DNA from: Dryococelus australis
Lineage: Eukaryota; Arthropoda; Insecta; Phasmatodea; Phasmatidae
NCBI GenBank assembly: GCA_029891345.1
Contig: CM056994.1
Location: 142,684,457-142,748,456 of the forward strand
Reading direction: 5' to 3'
DNA length: 64,000 bases
Shown here piece by piece: positions 1 through 12,655 of this stretch. Every line of letters starts with the position of its first letter. Positions within the stretch are counted from its first letter, which is position 1. The notes under the pieces are model-generated. The model saw nothing but the letters and a program-made list of their open reading frames with translations, was not told the DNA's origin and ran no database searches. The translations under genes and the position numbers were made by a program.

Positions 1-3000
1 CCTATATAGTACGTTTATCGTGTAAACTTGTTTCTGAGTTAGGGTCGACGAAACTTAGAATGATTTTCAACTACAATTTTGCTAACTAGTGCCATGAATT
101 TCACAGACTTAACGGAAAAATTTGCAGTATGTCGATTATTTTAAATAAAAATATAGAGTATGTTTCTATAAAGTTTTACGGGGTATGCCATCCGAGTCTC
201 CTTGCACTTCGACAGAAATAATTTGTGTAAAAGTGAATTATTCTTACAATAGTAAGACTTTCGTTAAAAATCACTGCCAGTATTAAAAAAAATATTTATC
301 ATTTCTTTGTCTGCTGTAGGACATAGTGTAATCAAGTCGTTAATAGTAGCTTGGTAATGAAATAGGTTCTGTCAGTCGTAAATTTCAACTCAGCCACACT
401 CCACGTAAATAACAGCTTATAAGCTGTAATCCAGTAATTCATTCACCATCCTCCAAGGCAGAGGTATGAGTTTTGGGAGATCCTGGTGCAATTTAATTGT
501 GTGTTTTTAAATTGTTTAGTCATTTTCATGTACTTGTGATTGTTACCTGTTTAATTTATTTGGAAACATTCGTTTTGTATTTTCATTAAAATTTCCGAGT
601 TTTTTACCTCAATCTATAATCAAGCATAGGCCGACGTAGGTTATATTTGCTCTCAACACAGGTCATTAGTTGATGTAAGTGCTATATTCAGGTTAGTGCT
701 GCAGAAACCTCCTGAGCAAAAGGACCTATAGTAAAATCACTGACTGTTAAACACGAATCTCGTTAAGTGATTTTATATTTAACATGAGTAATTAATATTT
801 TTGCGTGCATCGTAAACATAATTGCTATCCATTTATCACTTATTCACATCTCTTTCCGAGTAGCTACATCCTTAGTCGCCTGTCGGACGCACTCCGTGTA
901 TCAAACAGCTTATAAGTTGTCGCATGTCGTACACTGCAGTCATTGCTTCAGCCATCTCACGACCAAATGGACGTGTTTTAAAATCATGTAAAGTACATGC
1001 GAGAGACGTCAAGTAGTGTAATTTTTTTCTAAATACACTCTTATTGTGATTAGAAAAACAGCTGTTTGATTTAAAGCGACATTTTTGATTCGTTAATTAA
1101 TTTCACAGTGGTGACTTATGTTATTGTGATGGTTTAGCACTTGTCGATAGTGTTATTCACACAGTTAAAATTCTTTCTTGTGTTATTTATTTGTATGTAG
1201 AACACGTAACTTATTTCCTTTAAACACTACAAAATTTCACTCGTGTGTTATGTCAGAGCTGTTATTCATTCGGGATAGTAGTATCTTTCAAAGTCGCCTA
1301 TCATCCAACACCATCTACAAGCAATATCACTACCAACCCAAAAAATTTACACTTATGCCACTCTTGCACAAACTCACCACATATATACTCTGTCCCCAAC
1401 ACGTCACACCTCAGTAGAGTGCTAGAGCTCATAGGGTAAACATCTACGAGAGCTGCTCCCCAACCCACAAAAAGAAATAAAGAAACTATTAAATTTGTCG
1501 CTTAGTAAACTCTTGCACAATCTACAAATAAAATTATTCGGATCAAAATTGGATTAAAAAATTTTACCGGATTTGATCGGGTCAAAAATCAACCCTTTCA
1601 TTACAGTTAACCCTTTCAATTCTGTTAACTCTTTTAATGAATTTAATTAACTCTTAGATGAATTTATCCCTTTCATATCAATAAAGGCGGCATCACTTTG
1701 TATCTCAAACCCGTGCACTCCTACTGCTCACGAGGTGTGTTTGTAAGTTTCCTCTTTGTTCCTAATTTGGATGCTCATTTGTTTTAATATTTCTTCTTGT
1801 TAAGTATATCACCTCGTCAAAGTAACCTAACTCACGTCTGTAATGTTTTCTCTCACCTATAGGCCTACAAACAGTGAAAGGAAGATTCGCGTACCGCGTT
1901 ATATCATGATTAGCACCAATGGAACCATTACCAATACGGATACCGTTAAAAGTCATGAAACCATTCTTAATACTGCTTAAATTTGCGGAAATATATATGT
2001 TAAACTCTTTGAAATATGGCAGGATTGTTAGGACAGCTGAAGAATGTAAACAAAGCATTTAGCAGTCACATGGCTATTTACGTAGTTATGGGGAAGTCCG
2101 GACAAAGTGAAAAATAAAATTTAAAATGCTCTTTTCTAGGTTATTAGTTTTGATATGTAAATGCAAGCTGGTGTATTGATTTATTATTCCACGTGGTTTA
2201 AAACACTGCAAATACAAATACTTTTAGTAAATGCTGCATAGTCTAAATGTTTTATTTAAACATTTCGTACACATTATTTGCTTTACCCATATATAAGTAC
2301 AGGGCAAAGTGAATAATAATAATAATATTGAATACATAAATAAGCAAATAAAATCCCATTATACACTGACAATAAAAATTTACACGAAAAACTCTATCTT
2401 TCTTACTAGTTGATCTGCCCAACCCATATTTCAAGATTTGCTCAGAAAATTGAATTCATTTATTTATATTAGTCTTTGCAGATTGTTACAAACTTCAATG
2501 TCACAACAGAAATATTACAAAGTCTTATAAAAAATGCAAAGCTTCGTTCTTTTACTATAAAGGACATCGCTTCAGTAACTGTAATCAAGTATTTAGTCCC
2601 ACACCTCTCTTGCATTCACAGCAGTAATATTGGCCAGTTCCACTATATGAAGTTCAGGAGCTCGCACAGAGCGGACTGAATCCAATATTCGGCCTACGTG
2701 AAAGCAAAATTTAAGGAAGACATCAAAAAAGTGTGAAGTAACCGAAAATGTACTTAAGCAGCGAGCTCTGAAGGGTAACCGCGAGTCCTTCAATGTATAA
2801 AACCAAATGATGCAGGCACTACATGTGTAACACAATTAAAAAAATGTACCGTAGATAAACTCCTTTGGTCACGCGTAACTTCCCGCCTATGATAAATTTC
2901 GGAATCGTGCCGTACGTGATAAAGTCCGGACGTCAGCAATAACATAACGAGCTCTCGAATATAAGAGTGGGATGTGCTCAACTTGGTGTTAATCATAGAT

Positions 3001-4610
3001 AAACAGGTAAGACCATAGCCCGACGGAGAAGTTAGGTTGTTTTAATCTCAAAAGTCGGCTATTTCTTCATTCCAAAAGCAGAGGGCTTGATATCAGCTTT
3101 CTTCATAGTAGGCATGTAAATATATTTCTAATGATAATTAGGTATGACTGAGGGTGAATAGCTACCCTCTCCCCAGATCTTTGTACGCCACCAAGGCATG
3201 AACATGGCACTTACGGTATTTATGAAGTAATTTTTCAGTTTAATTGCATTCGTAATTTAAGCTATTAGCATAAACTGTTTATGTATGCTAAAATACCTGT
3301 TACCAATAAAATTACTTTATTAAACAGTCACGCCTCGCTAACTTTACAAACTATGCTGCAAAACATAACCTTTGTTTTATTGTACTTTATATTCAACGTA
3401 GGCAGTGAAAATATTATCTTTATCTGCGAATGTAAAAAGTGCATTTAAATACGGCATTGCACGATAGGTAGGTACAATGTAAGACCTTGGAACAAATGAA
3501 ACATTAATAAAAAGAAGTGTCCCTGTGACTGATGCCCGTGCTGTCTGTCTGCTGACCTTTCCTCGTGGCAACTGCTCCTAATCGCATAGCGTGTTCTCAA
3601 GTCATCTCGTTTAGCAGCTGAATCCTAGGATACGTTTGTAAATTGTGACATTATCTTCCTTTCTGCACGCCATGCGCATTACTGGGACCTATTTACCCTT
3701 TAATATCGATTGTCTACAATTTGACAGTTGACTTAATTACATGCACTAAGAAATTCGGGGTGTATTGAACGTAAAAAATGGAAAACTATTCTACTAAGCA
3801 TTTTTACTACAACTTATTTATCTATGTCTGTTCAAGGTTAAATAGTACGAATGACGTTAAAATCCTTAACAGAAATCGGATAATTTCGATATTCGTTATA
3901 TGAAATTTTTTCACTCATTTGCTCCATAGAATTGTGTTGAAGAGGCTTTTTGATTTCCGGATCGTTTCATAATTGGCATTTAAATAATTTTATTAAACAA
4001 GTGATATGATTTTGCCGATGATAACCATAACATTTATTGAAAAGAATGTTGTGGTTTTATAAAATACTATTTTTTCTCAAGCTTTTCTTGATGTTCGCGA
4101 TGTTTTCATTTAGATCAATAGTAGTGTGAAACGACTTAGGCCACAGCCGAAAAGTTTTGAAAATGTTTATGCAAATTCAAAAAATTAGACTTTCTTTTTT
4201 ATTTATTTATTGTGTTCAGATCAGTTTATCCTTTCCTTCCACAGTGTGCGTCTCCTACTTTCGCCCGGAAACCAAAACTTAACTGCTGAATAGCAAAGAA
4301 TTGTAGCGACGTAATACTTAGCCAGAAGCGCTAACAATAAATCTTCAAAGCCGATGTTTAATCCCGTTTTCCCCCTCTCTTCTCTCACAACCTTTCTACT
4401 CTCTGACTCTATGTCCACATTCCACAGTGAGTGCTGCGTAGTTCAGGTAAATGCGCTACACCTCATCGTCGTTGCCCTTGTTTCTTCGTTTGATAACATA
4501 AGAATGAAATAAACTCGCATTTCAATCAGGTTTGCAGTACTAGTTACTGCACTATTGGCAGAAAATGTAATTAAGGAAATATATAAAGGAAGAAATGCGC
4601 AAATCTAAAA
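1..4610. other. AT-rich DNA with no recognisable gene
   Basis: No coding stretch, RNA gene or complete transposon end is recognised here. All ORFs are under 100 codons and show no familiar motif. Short local repetition is visible around 1590-1670, where a TTAACCCTTTCA-like phrase recurs several times. A phrase reading CCTATAGTAAAA near 728 recurs near 18,758, which hints at a dispersed repeat. Confidence 0.5.
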
Positions 4611-4615
4611 CGCCG

Positions 4616-4654
4616 CACAGTGGGCCGAATCCAACCATCATAGTGCCAAAAATA
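4616..4654 (+). repeat. Left TIR of Transib-like element, RSS-like
   Basis: It reads heptamer CACAGTG (4616-4622), a spacer of exactly 23 bp (4623-4645), then an A-rich nonamer-like block CCAAAAATA (4646-4654), which matches 6 of 9 positions of the V(D)J nonamer ACAAAAACC. About 32 of 39 positions match the right TIR when it is reverse-complemented. Confidence 0.8.
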
Positions 4655-5757
4655 GAAAAACCGAACATTTTTATTTCGTACTGAAATAATTACATCTTCT
4701 ACATGACTTATACTAATTGTGAGAGAAATATTTTTAATTTTGGTGAACTAGTATGCTCACAGTGTTCATGTAAAGTTACTAATTTGTGGAGAGTCATGTC
4801 ACACTAGAAACTATCGACTCTAATTGTTTCTTTCACGTGAGAATTTAGCTGTTTGTGGAAGATGCAGTAAATTTATTTGTGTTTTAAAAAACTCTATTGA
4901 ATTCACCATGAAATAGTAATATAGAATTGAGTAATTTTTAATAACAAAATAGGAGAACATTTTTTCAATAACAATAATTTATTCTATACATTTCGATGCA
5001 AATCAAGTCGTACAATTGAGGATTACCGAGTCTCACGGAGTTTCTCTGCTTATATTTTATACAAAACATCAGAGAATCATGGGATGTAACGTTTGGTTGC
5101 GTCCAATTGCGGCTTTAGGGTAGTTACAGATCAAATTTAAGTGGAATACTACGGCGAGAACTCCCGGGTATTGAGAAGTAGGTCTACACTTTTGTAACAC
5201 CTGCGTACCCCGTGGACGAGCCAGTAAAAGGTGAGACATTTCCGTTGAATCATGGCCCATTGCATGTAAGGCTATGAGAGCTGTCGCGTCCAGGTTGAAA
5301 CCTTATCTTTATTATTTAAGTCGCAAGGAAGAGCAACAACAACAGTCAGTCTAGTGCACTCGCTCTTTTGCTGTACTTGTGGATGTAATATTTCAGGTGA
5401 TTAGATTTCTGTTTATTTTTCATAGACACTCATTTTTAGCATACTTAGAATTCAGGATGTCATAACTTGTAATACGGTATCCTCTAAAAAACTAATATAA
5501 AACTTTGTGCTTTAACTTAAAGAATTTTAATAATATATATGTAACTCCACAAATAAAACGTGCATTAAATTACACGTATATGATATACCAAGATTACTAG
5601 ACACAGCATATGATTCCTTGGTTTTCACTTTCCAGGTATCAAAATGGTAACTAGAACACAATTAGGAAAAGTTATAATTCATTCAAGGGATTTTAACGAA
5701 TTCTTAGCTCGTTTTTTTGGAAAATTATGGTTTACATAAGCATAAAGACTAACTGAA

Positions 5758-6289
5758 GTAAAGGTTGAAAATGTTATAATACGGTGGGAAAATTCTTGTC
5801 GCCATCGGAAAACATTAGAACGGGATGATTCTGATTGGCTTGATAACGTTGTGAATTTTCCTGAATGCACGGTTTCAATCCCTGGACAGAGTGAAGCAAA
5901 AAACGAAACACTTAAAAAAACGTGGTCGGTCACAAAAATCATGCAGGGAGGCGAGCAAGCGGACCAAAAAATGTATTATTAAACATGCATCCAACACTGT
6001 TACTATTTCTAAAGTAGTCCGAATTCTCACTTCTCTCCTTAGAGTTAAAGGCAACAGAGCTGGATTGCCTGCAGTAAAACCTGTGGCTGGTAGTACAATC
6101 ACAACTTCAAAAAATTTGCTTCGGAAATTAACGACAGCAACACACGAAAAATCGTGCATTCCTTATTATCCCGTAGAAGCTTTGTTTTTCTAATTGAAGC
6201 CAAATCGTCGAAGTAATCACACAATTTACTCAGACAACAATGACTTGGAAGACAGAAGTAAAGACTCATCATCTGGTACAGTTATTTAA
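5758..6289 (+). pseudogene. Coding remnant inside the Transib-like element, probably transposase N-terminal region
   Basis: Two plus-strand frames join by a frameshift near 5880-5900. The first (about 5758-5890) contains ...RWENSCRHRKTL..DSDWLDNVVNFP. The second (5891-6193, then continuing past a stop to about 6289) opens with a basic segment, GRSQKSCREASKRTKK. A GR-rich basic patch followed by S.RTKR-like residues is what I would expect near the N-terminus of Transib-type transposases, but this is from general memory of the family, and the position inside the TIRs carries much of the argument. The conserved catalytic D, D and E region is absent, so the fragment is not functional. The part from 6194 to 6289 contains DNNDLEDRSKDSS and ends at TAA. 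Confidence 0.4.
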
Positions 6290-6455
6290 TTATCGTGTAG
6301 ATTTTATTCTCTTTTTGCATTACTTTAATGTTTGTATCACTATTATAACTTCACAGTGGAACATGCATAAATGTCCATACATGTTCATAAGTAGTTGAAT
6401 ACAAAGTTTAAAATTTTTACTTGTGCTTCATACAAATACAGATTTAGATTTAAGT

Positions 6456-6459
<4 letters not shown>

Positions 6460-6489
<30 letters not shown>
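6460..6489. repeat. (TA)n microsatellite
   Basis: A simple TA dinucleotide run inside the Transib-like element. Confidence 0.95.
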
Positions 6490-6492
<3 letters not shown>

Positions 6493-6887
6493 TATATATA
6501 ATAGTTGCACGGAATATTTCGAACTCTTTCGTTCAACATGAACATATAAAAATAAATTAATTGTAAAAGACTAAATAAAATTTAGAAAATGAAATATCCC
6601 TATTAATAAATTATTGCGGTGCCCATCATGCAACCCGAAGGTCTGAAGGGTTTTCCGGAAATTCTATTTTTTTTTATCGATTACTAGATGATAACATGAA
6701 TTATTTTTTGTCCTTCCAAGAAGGTGTGAATAACTGCTCGAAAAGCACCTGTATTATTTTCAAATCCCATCCCCATCCCCACAAATTACAACTCCTTTAA
6801 AATGTGTGATTTCAGTTAGTTTTTATTCATGTGATGTATAACTGTGTTAAATATGAATTATGTATTGCAATTAGGAGTGTCAGGAAG

Positions 6888-6926
6888 GATTTTTGGCACC
6901 ATGAAGAGTGAATTCGGCTCACTGTG
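6888..6926 (-). repeat. Right TIR of Transib-like element, RSS-like
   Basis: On the minus strand it reads CACAGTG (6926-6920), a 23-bp spacer (6919-6897) and CCAAAAATC (6896-6888), matching 7 of 9 positions of the V(D)J nonamer. It is followed outward by the 5-bp duplication CGCCG at 6927-6931. Confidence 0.8.
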
Positions 6927-7229
6927 CGCCGTAACGGATAAATGTGCTATTAATTTTCACAATCTTTATCCGTTTGAAAAACAAAATAATAACGCTTACG
7001 ATAAATAACTTGAATGGACAAAAAATACAAAGCTCTGTGGGGTCGGAAATAGAATCTGGTCTACTCTTAACGTTCCAGACATACTTTACATTAATTTAAA
7101 TATTTTATGGTACTTTTTGGTGGGAACACATACTATTAAATAACAGAAGATACAAATAGAAACAATGAGCCCAGTTTATTTTTCATGGATGCAAATAATT
7201 TTGATGAAGTTCTTAAAAGGTTTGATGGT

Positions 7230-8560
7230 AGGTGAGTCATAACTCTAAACCATAACGCTTCGTACCATACGCCGATGTCCAACCAACAGCTTAACGGAGG
7301 TAGAATTCGGCAAATCCTCTTCGGTTATAATCCGTGTAAAGTTTTGGTGGGCTGGGTGTACTAACCTTAAATATTTACAAGGGTATCGTTTTGAAAATTA
7401 GTTCGTGAGCCATTGAAATCATTAAGTATACATGGCCTACCGTAGTACCTCTGTACAGAATTTGATGGAAATAGGTTGACTGGTTTTCTAGACATGGTGT
7501 AAATGCTTTGTTTTCTCATTCTGTACTATCGTAAATGAAGGTCCTAAAACAGGCTCTGCATAGGCATATCTCAAGCTACTATGAGATACTCTTAGCATAC
7601 AAACTTTTGTCAAATTTTGCCAATATTTTTCATAAATATGACATTTATCTTAAAAAAATATTATTTACAGCAATTTTTTGAAAAATTCTGGAGTACAGAA
7701 ATCATGTTATTTTACATGTCCTACGCTATTAATACCTGTGTGAAAACTTTGGTTGGAATTAGTTGATTGGTTCCCGAGTTATGGTATAAATGTTACATTT
7801 TATCACCTGTCATTATCACAAAAACGAAAGGCAGCAAAAAAAGATATATGATACAATATATGATGCTTTTAATGGATACTCTCAAAATATAAAGTTTAAT
7901 TGAAATTGTTTACATTGTTTAGTAGTTAAAACAAACTAACCTAAATAATTCATGTGTCAGCCATAGTATAAATAATTATAGACACTCTTAAAGTGTGTAA
8001 GTTTACGTGACCTACTTTTGCCATATTTGTGCAATGTTTGGTGGGAATCGTTTGATTGGTCCCTGGCACATGAAGACACCATTTTGAAAATAATTATCTG
8101 ATATGTTTAAATTGCATATAATATCATGGCCTACAGTAGTATAACTTATGCCTCAGATATGGCAGGAATCGGTTTTGGAGTTCTCGAAATATAAAAAAAA
8201 TATTTAATTTTTCATTTTGCTGTAACTTTCAAAATTGCATTTTAATAACATTATCAATTTCTGAATTCAATGCTTACAGCATGCACTGTCAACGTATCAA
8301 ATATGGTTTTAAATTTTTCCCCCGATGCGATATAGTACATCCAATTTTAAATTGACCATTTTGAAAATGAGTACTCTGCTTTATTTAATATTATAAAAAT
8401 CGGTTGTAGGCCTGTTTACTAAATACTAAATGTGCACCGAGTTTGGTGAAATATGGTTTGCGGTTTGAAATATCATAACTGGTAACATACATTTCAGACA
8501 GACATTCAGGTCTTTTCATAAGCCTATCTTACATTCGGAAAGTAGGCTCAAAAATTAATA
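7230..8560 (-). repeat. Inverted block of the ~290-bp monomer repeat
   Basis: Reverse-complemented, this block carries the same phrases as the array at 23.9-33 kb: a 'pathway' of 'ACCAGTCAACC.ATT..CA.CAAA', then 'GTA.TACGGTAGGCCATGTA'. The GGCCTAC-like landmark falls near 7432, 7717, 8009 and 8128 on the plus strand, giving a period near 285-290 bp with one short interval. Divergence between monomers is high. The outer edge near 8450-8560 resembles the head sequence seen near 23,880-24,090. No coding potential is visible. Confidence 0.65.
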
Positions 8561-10470
8561 AAACTTTATATTTGTTAAATAAAAAAACAGATAAATTTTA
8601 ATTAAACTTTCTGGAAACGGAGAATAAAATTTTTGATCAGATTTCATTTAAAAAATTAAGTCTTCTTCCGTTTTCAAATGTGGCACTTAGACTTCTTTTC
8701 GGAATATTTTTTGGGGCAAAGTATTAAATAATTCCACTATCAAGTTACTGTTTACCAATACAGTTTCAGAATTATCCTTGATAACAGAGAGCAAATTATC
8801 AAAAGAAAGAAATTCTCTCTCCTTATCCCTTATGCTCCATAAAAATATGAAATTGCAACTGCCGTCCGTTCTGCTGAAACTCCAGTGGTTATTGGGTAAA
8901 TTGTGCAGACCTCACATCGATGTGATTTGCTATCAGGTATTGATGGACACCGAAAGGACTTTTTAATACGTGGACAAGTAAATGTCAAATTCAGAATTTT
9001 TATATCTCATGGTGTTGATTCATTTATGTAGCTATCGTATAGTTAGTGGAAAACTGAGAAAAGTGCTTGTACAAACATATACCTATACAAGCGCCGTTTG
9101 TCATTTTTAAAGGGGAAAAGAACTTGGCACTCGGACTACACCCAGCAGAAAAATAAAATTAGACATTTTTATAGTGCTTTTGACGATAGCATACGGGATA
9201 TTTTTTTGATAAATAAATATCCGTCTCTGGCAATAATACTGTTCGAGAATTATTAAACAAGTTTGATAGACGGTAGAACGAATATAACCCCACCGCGAAG
9301 ATCTATGCAATTTAGCAGACACTGGTGTAACACGCTAAGCATTCCAGCCTAGACCAAAATTATATAGTCTATTCGCAGTTTCTTCACACTATTTTGAAAC
9401 AAACCTTCAAAAAATCACCCTATGTATGCCGTGTTTAGTTGCTTTCTAAATATGCTATGTATAACAAGCGTTTTATACCGCTGTCTACATAAAATTACTT
9501 CTTTTTGTTAAATTTAATTTTGGCCAATGTGTTATATACAAATTATAATGTTTCATTTTAAATAAAAATGTATAAAACCGTGAGAATAGATATGTGTTGG
9601 TAACGCCCAGTAAAAAATAGTTCTAATGCAAAATATCATTACAACTGAGTGCGCACGAATTCGGTGCGTTGTAATTTGGTGTAATTTTCTGGACTTATTT
9701 AAGCTTAGTTTGTACGAAGCGGAGGAAATATCTGGAAGTAGGACTTTAGCAGCGCTTCAGAAATGTATGAAGTAACCGTGAATGTATTGCAGCCTATTGT
9801 GTATTCAAACTTAATGTTTAATGTTAACTGGTATCAACGAACTAAACTGAACAGATGTTTTGTCTTTAGGTACATATATCGTACGCAGAAACTTTGCGCG
9901 TTTCGCTTTGCCGTGTTTCATGCTCAACTAGTACAATTTTTATCATACTTCAGAGTGTAGCAATTTACTCTCGGTGTCAACTTAATTGAGTTTTCTAATA
10001 TTGTTTGGTTCCCAGTGTGTATAAAACCTGTGACAGTTTGAAATAATCAAATATAGTATTATAGAATATTTTTATATATAACTAACACAAAATAGGTAAC
10101 TTTAATAACACCTGATATTGTAAGCATACGTACATAAATAAAGATATTTAAACAGTAGAATTCCTCACATCTTCTTTTGCAACGTCGGTGTGATTACTTT
10201 GCGTCAGTATCAGCTCAGCAGAAACACTCTAGTCAAATATTTGCTCGCAAAATTAGTTAAACCATTTTTTTTTTGGATAAAACTTTTTCAATTTTTTCTC
10301 TATTGACATCCATAAAAATTTATAATAATATTAAGTTCTACAGTGTTAATTTCATACATGAAATCTTAATACTAACGCTTATAGTGATTGGGTAGACTGT
10401 ATACGATGTCTGACATGCACACAGATAGTCTGTTTTGCCTTTTTTTCTTCTCTAATTTATTCCACAACAG
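8561..10470. other. AT-rich DNA with no recognisable gene
   Basis: Only short ORFs (the longest is about 70 codons) without recognisable motifs. No transposon ends or RNA genes were seen. Confidence 0.5.
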
Positions 10471-10479
10471 TAGAGGAAA

Positions 10480-10879
10480 AAGAGGAAAGTTGGCGCCATC
10501 TGGACTTGGGACCGGAGCTCGGAGCTGTTCGTGCTCTGTCACTCCGGTCAGCCGGCGGTCATCTTGTCCGCCATATTAGATGTCTGTGACCTTTCACCTT
10601 TGACCCCGTTGACCTTCGACCTTGAAAAGCCAAAAAATAAAAAAATTAAATTAAATTAAAAAATTTATCAAGCAATTATAAAAATTGTTATTAGTTATTT
10701 TTAAATTTATTTTAAAAAATGCGTAAATCATTTATTACTAAAAATTTACTACGACAAATTTTGATTTAAAAACGCATTTAAAAACTTAAATTTCCGGAGT
10801 TCCCACCAGCACCACTACCCTCGGCTTAGCTCATTCTATCGCATACGGCCACCTTGTTTTTTTTTTTTTTTTTTTTTTT
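10480..10879 (+). repeat. TGACC-rich dispersed repeat block with poly(T), copy 1
   Basis: The block runs from a GC-rich part with GCCATATTAGATG (10,570s), through stacked TGACCTTTCACC, TTGACC and GACCTTGAA words, into an A/T-only stretch (about 10,630-10,790). It then reads AAATTTCCGGAGTTCCCACC and a 23-base T run at 10,857-10,879. The same order of parts recurs at about 12,460-12,655, so this is a dispersed repeat family rather than chance composition. Confidence 0.6.
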
Positions 10880-12459
10880 ACATTGCTGGAGGACGCCATC
10901 TTAGATTTCATATGTGTACTTAAACATCACTTAGGTGACGCCAGTCCGTTAATTCACCCATCAGGTAAGTGGTCGATTCACCCACAAGGCGGCAGCCAAA
11001 TTTGATTTTTTTATAACGTATTGATTGCGCTGTCGGCGCTCTCCATGTTGAACCCACGTGAACATGACCCTATAACTATTACCTTATATGAACTTGAAAA
11101 AAATCGAGTGTATCAAGAAAAACTTCATCATTGTTCTCAGCAATATAATTTTATTAGTGTTCTTTTCATCTATGCTGTCTTCATGATCGTCTTACATATT
11201 TTTTCATCCTCTTTATTATATTTGCTTTTCTTTGTAGCAAGAGTTGTGTGCAAATCAGTATTTAGAGTTGATAACCTTTTATTTTGAAATTATTCAACTT
11301 CTCGCGAACGTCTTCCAAGTATACATTCTGGGCAAATTGACTCTACTGCACTCATTCTGTCTTTAACATTATCTGTCTCATATAATCACCTGTTGAATCG
11401 GTACTAATCGATTCGCCAAGAGGTATTGCCGGTAGCACTTGCTAACTCCCAGTAGATAAATCCTTACATATCTCGGTATCGTCTTTTAAAATATCCCTTT
11501 ACACAAAATTGCATGGGAGCAATGTCGTAAATCTTCATTGCGCGAAAAGGGCCGTTATTATAGGCCGTTCTCTCATGGCGACGACCATTTTGACAATAGG
11601 TGAACATATCGCAGAATCGACCCTGGCGACAACCAGTTAGCGATGATGAAGGCCACGGCTCCATGACCGTTATGGTCAAATGCAGGCATTATTACGAGCA
11701 ATTTATCTTAGTTGAAAGAATAAACAGCACTTCCAAATCGATGTTCACCTCACGGTGTCAGAATTTCAACTGTCTTTTTTCTATATAAATGGGTATAATT
11801 TTTACAGTTAAGATCCTAGCTTGTGCCAACAAAAGGCATTTCACCATAAAATTATTTGCAAAATATATGTGAGCACTTGGAGACAAATCACGTACTCGTT
11901 CGCCCAAGAAGAAAACACGCTAATACATACATAACAATGTGTTATTTAAATATGATTATAGCTATATTCATATAAAAATATAGACATTTAAAATAGGTTT
12001 ATATTACCATAAGTAGAAGGGTGTAGGTAGATTTTGGCGCAAGGTGATCGGGAATTCGAGCCGGAGCCAGAAGGCCGACATGATGTTACGAATCCCGTAC
12101 GCCATTTGCTTTCCCGTTACTTCCTTAAAATTTCCGTTTTCCCCCAAAATCGACTAAAATACCCTAAACATTTTCCTTTTTTTCTAAAAAAAAAAATCAC
12201 TAAAACATTACCGTTTACCCCCTAAAAATAGCAGAAGCATCCAAAAAATGACAGAAACTTATCATATTTATTTGGAAGCCCCGTTATCCAATTTTCAGCT
12301 AATTTAAGTAAGTTGAGGGTTTCCTTAGGACCGACTGAGCAGTGTCAGCCATATTCGATTTAAGCCACAGAGTATGCCAAATTGTTACAATGATTCAGGA
12401 TCGGAGTCACACCGAACCATAAGCTATCTTGGCTGTTAGACATATTGCATCCATAATAT
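10880..12459. other. Unassigned stretch between two related repeat blocks
   Basis: No recognised gene. A minus-strand ORF at 11,464-11,679 (71 codons, four cysteines) and a plus-strand ORF at 11,021-11,287 with a hydrophobic middle are present, but neither resembles a known family. Both overlap repeat-like DNA. Confidence 0.45.
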
Positions 12460-12655
12460 ATGCAGATGACTTTTGACCTCGACCCAACAAATTATTATAA
12501 AAATTATTTTAAAAATACAAAAAAGAATTATTATTAAATTTCTTTCAAATATTACAAAAATTTTATTATTAAAAATTGTTTAAAAATTATTAAAAAATCA
12601 ATTAATTAATATAAATTTCCTGAAGTTCCTTCACCGCCCCTACCTAAACAATTGG
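12460..12655 (+). repeat. TGACC-rich dispersed repeat block, copy 2
   Basis: Repeats the layout of 10,600-10,830: TTTTGACCTCGACCC, then about 120 bp of almost pure A/T, then AAATTTCCTGAAGTTCCTTCACC. Identity to copy 1 is clearest at the two ends, and the A/T centre has diverged. Confidence 0.6.

Larger units (their letters stand above)
4616..6926 (+). mobile_element. Transib-like DNA transposon, internally decayed
   Basis: The element is bounded by imperfect ~39-bp terminal inverted repeats that both begin with the heptamer CACAGTG. Both ends are immediately flanked by the same 5-bp word, CGCCG (4611-4615 and 6927-6931), a target-site duplication. Five-bp GC-rich duplications and a CACWRTG-type terminal heptamer are hallmarks of the Transib superfamily, the relatives of RAG1. 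At 2.3 kb it is shorter than autonomous Transibs (about 3 kb and up). Only a broken coding remnant (about 5758-6289) lies inside, and no DDE catalytic core was found. It also carries a (TA)n run near 6460. The superfamily call rests on ends plus duplication, not on an intact transposase. Confidence 0.8.
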
